Part shown: piece by piece, positions 59,616 to 64,000 of the stretch
Numbering within the stretch: the first letter of the stretch is position 1
How the letters are laid out: each line of letters begins with the position of its first letter
From: Phycisphaerales bacterium
GTDB lineage: Bacteria; Planctomycetota; Phycisphaerae; UBA1845
Length of the DNA stretch: 64,000 nt
Direction of reading: 5' to 3'
Assembly: GCA_020639115.1 (NCBI GenBank)
Contig: JACKHG010000004.1
Location: 1 to 64,000, forward strand
Translations under genes and position numbers: made by a program
The notes under the pieces: model-generated
Databases searched by the model: none
Seen by the model: only the letters and a program-made list of their open reading frames with translations
What the model was told of the DNA's origin: nothing

Positions 59616-60020
59616 TTACTGGTCGCTCTTCACGCGTCCGTGCGCCCGCAGTACGCGCTCGATCGAACCGACCAGGCGCTCCGCGGTCAGGGGCTTCTCC
59701 AGGTATTCGTCGGCGGGAAGTTCGGTGCGTCCGGGGAGGTGATTCTGCCGCCCCATCGCAGAGATCAGCACGATGGGCGTGTGGCTGATTTCGGGGTCAC
59801 CGCGTATTTCCCGCGCCAGGTCCAGCCCCTCGGTCGGAGAGGAGAGCATGATGTCGAGCAGAAGCAGATCGGGTCGCGCCCGGCGCAGTTCCGCCAGACC
59901 GCTCGGTCCGGTCCAGCAACAGGTCACGCGGTAGCCGTGGGGATGGAGGATCGCGGTGACGGACTCGTGGATATCCCGGTCGTCATCGATCAGCAGGATA
60001 CGCGGTACTTCGACGTACAT
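59616..60020 (-). CDS. Stand-alone response regulator receiver, first gene of hox operon
   Basis: 134 residues, receiver only: LLIDDDRD pocket, D56 in LLLLDIML, Ser in LISAMG and Lys in LEKPL. The natural partner is the kinase 3 nt downstream. It lacks a DNA-binding domain, so transcriptional output must come through another protein. ATG at 60020; upstream in-frame sequence does not look coding. Confidence 0.88.
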   Translation of the reverse strand: MYVEVPRILLIDDDRDIHESVTAILHPHGYRVTCCWTGPSGLAELRRARPDLLLLDIMLSSPTEGLDLAREIRGDPEISHTPIVLISAMGRQNHLPGRTELPADEYLEKPLTAERLVGSIERVLRAHGRVKSDQ

Positions 60021-60300
60021 CGCAGGCACTCGGCGAACTGCGTCACCGCACAGTTGACCGCCTCCGGCGCGCGGGTGCAGTGCATCGAGAGAGGGGTGGG
60101 GCACGCGGCATGCCACGGGCAGTCGCCAGCCACGCGGGCTAAAGCGCTCCTGCGAAAGCGTAAGTGTGGAAATTCGCTCAGGTTGTGCGGACGCGTCCGC
60201 TTGAGATGCGGTGCGGCGTGGTGCGTCCCGATGTCTTGGGCCCGTCAAACTTTCAATCGTTGCCGTCGCTCCAGTTCCGATAGTCTCGTAGAATGCAACC

Positions 60301-61248
60301 ATGCGCTCATTCCATATACCCGCCACCGATCCCAACGAACATCCCGAGTCGCTTGCGCTCGCGCTGCTGACCGTGCTTCAGGCGCACGCGTCACACGCAA
60401 CCTACGACGATCTCGCGGTCGCGCTCGGGCTGGCATTCATGACCTGCGGAGATCGCGACGAGCCCGACGTGGCGGCGTTCGCCGATCTGGCCCGCGACGT
60501 CGCGCTGGAGCCAGCCGCCGAACTCTTCGGCGTGCGTGTGCGCCCGCTGCATTCGCGGACCACGACGGAGACACTGACCGCGTCGCCGGAATTCGCGCTC
60601 CACTTCCGGGACAGTTACGTGCCGCTGATTCAGCGGGCGGTCGCGCACGGTCAGCCAGTGCTGGCCTGGCGCGGTTGGCCGACGCCGGCAGATCGGAACT
60701 GGGGACTCGTGACTGAGGCGGATGCAGCCGGGGGGCTGCGCGGCGTCGTGCCAGGTTGCCCGGACGTCGTTCCGCTCGATTCGGCTGCGCTGCAGTGCTA
60801 CGTCGTGGAGGAGGTGGCGGCGCGGTCGCCCGCGCCCGCCGACATCCTGGCCTGCGGGGCGGCGGGACTCGCCCGGCTGGACGAGGAATGCGCCGACCAT
60901 GGCACGCGCGTGGCAGGTGCGTTCGCGTGGCGGCTTTGGGGCGACCGGTTGCGGAGTGTGAGCGACGGGGATGACTCCGGTCTCGCGCCGCACCGCAGCC
61001 TCGCCCGCCGAGTGTGCGCCAATCGGCAGACCGCGGGCCGCTGGCTTGCGCGCTGGGCGGAAGTCGCGAACCCCAGCCGGGCGGCTGACCAAGCGTTGAT
61101 AGAGATTGTGCGTGCGCTCGTCGCGGGTCTGCAGCAGGTGATCGCAGATCTGGAGACGAGCGGCCCCGCCGCGGCTGGCGAGGCGTTGGCGGCCTGTGCC
61201 GAAGCAGACGGCGCGTGCCTGAGCGCGCTGCAGCGCGTCACGCGCTGA
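60301..61248 (+). CDS. Unknown soluble protein divergent from the hox operon
   Basis: 315 residues, no signal peptide or membrane helix. An N-terminal part (TYDDLAVALGLAFMTCGD) and a middle beta part (QPVLAWRGWPTPADRNWGLVTEADAAGGLRGVVPG) vaguely recall BtrH/C39-like papain-fold proteins, with a Cys in the first helix, but the match is weak. The C-terminal 90 residues are helical. It starts 280 nt from the hox operon head on the opposite strand. Confidence 0.7.
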   Translation: MRSFHIPATDPNEHPESLALALLTVLQAHASHATYDDLAVALGLAFMTCGDRDEPDVAAFADLARDVALEPAAELFGVRVRPLHSRTTTETLTASPEFALHFRDSYVPLIQRAVAHGQPVLAWRGWPTPADRNWGLVTEADAAGGLRGVVPGCPDVVPLDSAALQCYVVEEVAARSPAPADILACGAAGLARLDEECADHGTRVAGAFAWRLWGDRLRSVSDGDDSGLAPHRSLARRVCANRQTAGRWLARWAEVANPSRAADQALIEIVRALVAGLQQVIADLETSGPAAAGEALAACAEADGACLSALQRVTR

Positions 61249-61280
61249 CCGTCACGTCGGTCACCCCCTTCGCCCGATGC

Positions 61281-61973
61281 TCACCGCCGGCGGCGTCGGC
61301 GTGAGACCCCCAGCACCACCAAACCCAGCAAAGCACATGCGCTTGCCGGTTCTGGAACGACTGCGCCCTGCGCACGAATCGCGAACGCCCCGGGGATGGG
61401 GACGAAGGGACCGTCCATGCGCTGGACGAAGCCGGAGTCGGCGAGGTAGTCCTCGGGGATGTCGTTGTCGTAGAAGAACCAGGAGCGATCGGCGCGGCCA
61501 TCGGGATCGAAGCGGGCGGGCGCCGGGAAATCGGGATCGCCACCGCTATCGGTGGTGAGTTCGGCGAGGTGGCCAACGGCGACGAAGAAGCCGCCCTCAA
61601 CGCGGGTAGGCGGAATGTCGAGTTCGTTGAACGCAAATCCGAGATTGGCCGCTGGTGTCGTCGTGTTGAAGATCGGCGTCGCATTGGTCGGATCGGCGTC
61701 GTCGTCGGGATCGTCGAAGATCCAGACGGAGACCATGCCGCCCGGGGACAGATCGCCGAGGCCGAACTGGACGTGGTCGATCTCCTCCGCCGGTGCCGCC
61801 GCAAAGAAGTAGTTGCCCCAGAGCATGTCGATGTCGCCGTAGATCGAAAACGAATCCGGCGGCCCGAGGAGCACGTTTGACACGCCGTCGTCATAAAGGT
61901 GCGTCGTGGGCCCGGCAACGGCGACGGCTGCCATCACCAGCGCACCGGCAGCAACCAGGGCAGGTAATTTCAT
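61281..61973 (-). CDS. PEP-CTERM sorted exported protein (second)
   Basis: 230 residues. Signal peptide LVAAGALVMAAVAVAG, an acidic beta-rich domain (VSVWIFDDPDDDADP, GFFVAVGHLAEL) and the exosortase signal VPEPASACALLGLVVLGVSRRRRRR. The C-terminal Cys residues in the hydrophobic stretch are tolerated in this signal. Surface or matrix protein; role unknown. Confidence 0.87.
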   Translation of the reverse strand: MKLPALVAAGALVMAAVAVAGPTTHLYDDGVSNVLLGPPDSFSIYGDIDMLWGNYFFAAAPAEEIDHVQFGLGDLSPGGMVSVWIFDDPDDDADPTNATPIFNTTTPAANLGFAFNELDIPPTRVEGGFFVAVGHLAELTTDSGGDPDFPAPARFDPDGRADRSWFFYDNDIPEDYLADSGFVQRMDGPFVPIPGAFAIRAQGAVVPEPASACALLGLVVLGVSRRRRRR

Positions 61974-62129
61974 CAGTGCAACCTCCTAGCCAAGGAACCT
62001 TAAGCGGGAACAACTCGGTGGGCGGCCCGAACCGCACTCGGTTAATTGTATCGCGTTTCGCGAACCAAGCCAGTGGGACGACCGAGCTTGGTGCTGATTG
62101 CGAATCACCAAGATCGCGACAAGCCGACC

Positions 62130-63299
62130 TCAGTACAGCGCCCGTTCGCCGGTGACGGCTTCCCCGACCACCAGGGTGTGGATGTCGTGCGTACCCTCGT
62201 AGGTGTAGACGCTCTCGAGGTTGCACAGGTGGCGGCTGCACTGGTAGTCGTCGATGATGCCGGCTGCACCGAGGATCTCGCGGGCAAGGCGGGCGCACTT
62301 CAGGGCCACGGATACGTTGTTCAGCTTGCCCATGGAGACGTGGTAGTGCTTCGCTTTGCCGGACTCCTTGAGCCGGCCGAGGCGGAAAGCGAGTAGCTGG
62401 GCCTTGGTGATCTCCGTAATCATCCAGACGAGCTTCTGCTGCACGAGCTGGAATCGCGCGATCGGGCGGTCGAACTGCCGCCGCTCGCGGGCGTAGCGCA
62501 GGGCCTCGTCGTAACAGGCCGACGCCGCCCCCACCGCACCCCAGACGATGCTGTAGCGGGCCTGGTTGAGGCACTCGAGCGCGGCGCGCAAGCCGATCTC
62601 GGAGCCGGGCAACAGGTTCTCCAGCGGCACGCGCACGTCCTCGAAGACCAGCTCCGACGTGACCGATGCGCGCAGCGAGAACTTGTTGTGAATCTGCGGC
62701 GCGGAAAAGCCGCGCATGCCCTTCTCCACCAGAAAGCCGCGGACCGCACCGTCGAGCTTTGCCCACACGATCGCGACGTCCGCGATCGAGCCGTTGGTGA
62801 TCCACATTTTGGCGCCGTTCAGCACGTAGTCGCCGCCGTCGCGCCGCGCCGTTGTCTTCATGCTGCCGGGATCGGAGCCGCTCTCCGCCTCGGTGAGGCC
62901 AAAGCACCCGACCTTCTCGCCGCGGGCCATCGCGGGCAGCCAACGCTCCTTCTGCTCCTCCGTACCAAAAGTGTGGATCGGCCACATGCACAGGCTGCTC
63001 TGCACCGAAACGAAGCTGCGCACCCCGCTGTCGCCCCGCTCGAGTTCCTGGTTGATCAGGCCGTAGGCGATCGCACCGAGGTCGGCACAGCCATGCCCCT
63101 CGAGGTTCGCCCCGAACATCCCCAGCCGCCCCATCTCGGGCACGATGTCCAGGGGAAACGTGCCCGCGCGGGCGTGCTGGGCGATGCCGGGCATGACGCG
63201 GTCATCCACGAAGCGGCGCACGGTCTGGCGGATGAGGCGCTGGTCGTCGTCGAAGAGCTCGTCGAGCGCGAAGAAGTCGGGTTGGGTGTAGTGGGTCAT
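62130..63299 (-). CDS. gcdH: Acyl-CoA dehydrogenase, probably glutaryl-CoA dehydrogenase
   Basis: 389 residues. FAD enzyme motifs: CFGLTEAESGSDPGSM, WITNGSIADVAIVWA, YARERRQFDRPIARFQLVQQKL, and the catalytic Glu in YEGTHDIHTLVVG. The last motif with ...DDYQCSRHLCNLESVYTYEGTHD is characteristic of glutaryl-CoA dehydrogenases, which decarboxylate glutaryl-CoA from lysine and tryptophan. The kynB-type gene just upstream supports a tryptophan route. A TATAAT lies only 7 nt before the ATG. Confidence 0.9.
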   Translation of the reverse strand: MTHYTQPDFFALDELFDDDQRLIRQTVRRFVDDRVMPGIAQHARAGTFPLDIVPEMGRLGMFGANLEGHGCADLGAIAYGLINQELERGDSGVRSFVSVQSSLCMWPIHTFGTEEQKERWLPAMARGEKVGCFGLTEAESGSDPGSMKTTARRDGGDYVLNGAKMWITNGSIADVAIVWAKLDGAVRGFLVEKGMRGFSAPQIHNKFSLRASVTSELVFEDVRVPLENLLPGSEIGLRAALECLNQARYSIVWGAVGAASACYDEALRYARERRQFDRPIARFQLVQQKLVWMITEITKAQLLAFRLGRLKESGKAKHYHVSMGKLNNVSVALKCARLAREILGAAGIIDDYQCSRHLCNLESVYTYEGTHDIHTLVVGEAVTGERALY

Positions 63300-63306
63300 G
63301 GAGGGG

Positions 63307-63312
63307 ATTATA
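63307..63312 (-). promoter_or_regulatory. -10 box of gcdH, predicted leaderless start
   Basis: TATAAT on the minus strand with 7 nt to the ATG at 63299, so transcription should start at or next to the start codon. No Shine-Dalgarno is present. Confidence 0.55.
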
Positions 63313-63314
63313 GC

Positions 63315-63361
63315 GGAAGGGATTGAGGGATTAAGGGATTGAGGGATTGAGGGATTGAGGG
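63315..63361. repeat. Short GGGATTGAGG-type tandem repeat upstream of gcdH
   Basis: Units of 9-10 nt (GGGATTGAGGGATTAAGGGA). The same repeat type lies at 29931-29990 before der. On the gcdH sense strand it is a pyrimidine-rich run placed where the -35 element should be. Confidence 0.8.
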
Positions 63362-63370
63362 CCGGGGGGT

Positions 63371-64000
63371 TCAGGGGCGGGTGGGCAGTGTGCGGAGGAC
63401 GGCGCGGACGGGGCTGCCGTCACAGTCCACGAGGCGCAGGGGCAGGGCGATCAGTTCGTATTCGCCGGGCGGCACGTCGGAGAGCATGAGGCCTTCGAGG
63501 ATGTGGATGTCGGTTCGCAGGCAGGCGTGGTGCGCGGGCAGCCCCTCGGTGTTGAAGGCGTCCACGCTGGGCGTGTCGACGCCGACGAGGATGACCCCGG
63601 CGGCCTGCAGGTGATCGATCAGTTCCGGAGTGAGGCCGGCGTAGTCCTCGGTGAAGCGGGTGGGATCGGGATAGGTACCGGTCGCGAGGAGGACGCGCGG
63701 AGCGGTGATGGGGGCGGGCACATCCGCCGGCGTGAGCAGTTGCCGCGGATGGGCGGCGACGCGCACGACCTGACAGCGGCCCAGGTAGCGGTCGAGGTCG
63801 CAGGCATCCATCCCCGGAGCATCCTGGCTGTAATGGCGGGGTGCGTCGGCGTGCGCGCCGAGATGGACGGTGGCGTGGAGGGCGGAGAGGTTGACGGGGT
63901 CGCCGCGGTCGATGCGGCAGATGATCTCGCGAGTGGGCGGGGTATCGCCGGGATAGACGGCAAGGGCCTCGGAGATCGGTGGGGAAATGTCGTAAAGAGC
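63371..64000 (-). CDS. kynB: Kynurenine formamidase/cyclase family protein (5' partial)
   Basis: The frame runs off the window; 209 codons are visible. LYDISPPISEALAVYPGDTPP opens it and the metal-binding HATVHLGAHADAPRHY follows, the HxGTHxDxPxH motif of the cyclase/KynB family. VLLATGTYPDPTRF and VGVDTPSVD complete it. It hydrolyses N-formylkynurenine in tryptophan breakdown. Adjacent to glutaryl-CoA dehydrogenase with 71 nt between. Confidence 0.87.
   Translation of the reverse strand, partial: ALYDISPPISEALAVYPGDTPPTREIICRIDRGDPVNLSALHATVHLGAHADAPRHYSQDAPGMDACDLDRYLGRCQVVRVAAHPRQLLTPADVPAPITAPRVLLATGTYPDPTRFTEDYAGLTPELIDHLQAAGVILVGVDTPSVDAFNTEGLPAHHACLRTDIHILEGLMLSDVPPGEYELIALPLRLVDCDGSPVRAVLRTLPTRP

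Noticed and set aside
60021..60300. Sigma-54 promoter before the hox operon
   Set aside because: A GTGGCA...TGCC-like match on the minus strand lacks the correct spacing and the GC element.
56436..60716. A 1400-codon open frame on the + strand opposite the hox operon
   Set aside because: It mirrors real genes on the other strand, is rich in Arg/Ala/Val/His and has no domain. GC-rich codon bias makes such frames open.

Overview
The window is GC-rich, tightly packed bacterial chromosome, most likely from a planctomycete (Planctomycetota, possibly a Phycisphaerae relative). Clues are a UvrA with duplicated ATPase modules, a pseudopilin with a long periplasmic domain, two PEP-CTERM exosortase substrates, a 'CxECGYNLR' zinc-ribbon membrane protein, an acyl-CoA dehydrogenase/KynB pair and an ECF sigma/anti-sigma cassette. 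The assignment is inference from gene content. No rRNA, tRNA, CRISPR array or prophage was seen. Long open frames opposite real genes are a GC artefact and are left out.

Layout. 1-7980: a tandem (four-ATPase) UvrA split in two by an IS200-like Y1 transposase (RAYT) bracketed by REP-like palindromes. Its C-terminal part carries a new duplicated domain, and a CBM9-like gene is translationally coupled to it. 8103-13448: pseudopilin, DtxR regulator, SLC13 transporter, PEP-CTERM protein. 13449-24174 (minus): zinc-ribbon protein, addB, addA (frameshifted before its nuclease domain) and putA, with overlapping start and stop codons. 24301-28486: secreted GH13 enzyme, PadR regulator with membrane partner, UPF0173 hydrolase. 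28572-31845: der, an unknown gene and tyrS, all broken by small indels that look more like sequence errors than decay. 32200-39041: DUF4272, YHYH lipoprotein, DUF3267 protease-like protein, and two paralogous secreted proteins flanking a VapBC-type toxin-antitoxin, with traces of an old tandem duplication that includes the tail of ffh. 39142-43134: ffh, an 80-bp hairpin repeat, then an ECF sigma, probable anti-sigma and periplasmic protein operon. 43263-47632: rpmB with promoter and terminator, gatC-gatA, a GNAT protein and an amidohydrolase. 47777-52438: hemerythrin-like protein, MFS protein, Cache-type histidine kinase, retropepsin-like protein. 52550-60020 (minus): a bidirectional [NiFe] hydrogenase operon headed by a response regulator and histidine kinase and closed by a maturation protease and a second response regulator. 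60301-64000: an unknown gene, a second PEP-CTERM protein, glutaryl-CoA dehydrogenase and the start-truncated kynurenine formamidase.

How the genes fit together. The hydrogenase operon (HoxE/F fusion, U, Y, H, W) couples H2 to NAD(H), and the histidine kinase and receiver genes in the same transcript suggest it is controlled by a dedicated signal. UvrA and AddAB are both DNA repair machines carrying unusual changes. GcdH and KynB point to lysine/tryptophan catabolism, and PutA to proline catabolism. The most notable structures are the split four-ATPase UvrA, the duplicated secreted-protein/toxin-antitoxin/ffh-tail segment, the sensor-headed hox operon, and pyrimidine-rich short repeats just upstream of several start codons.
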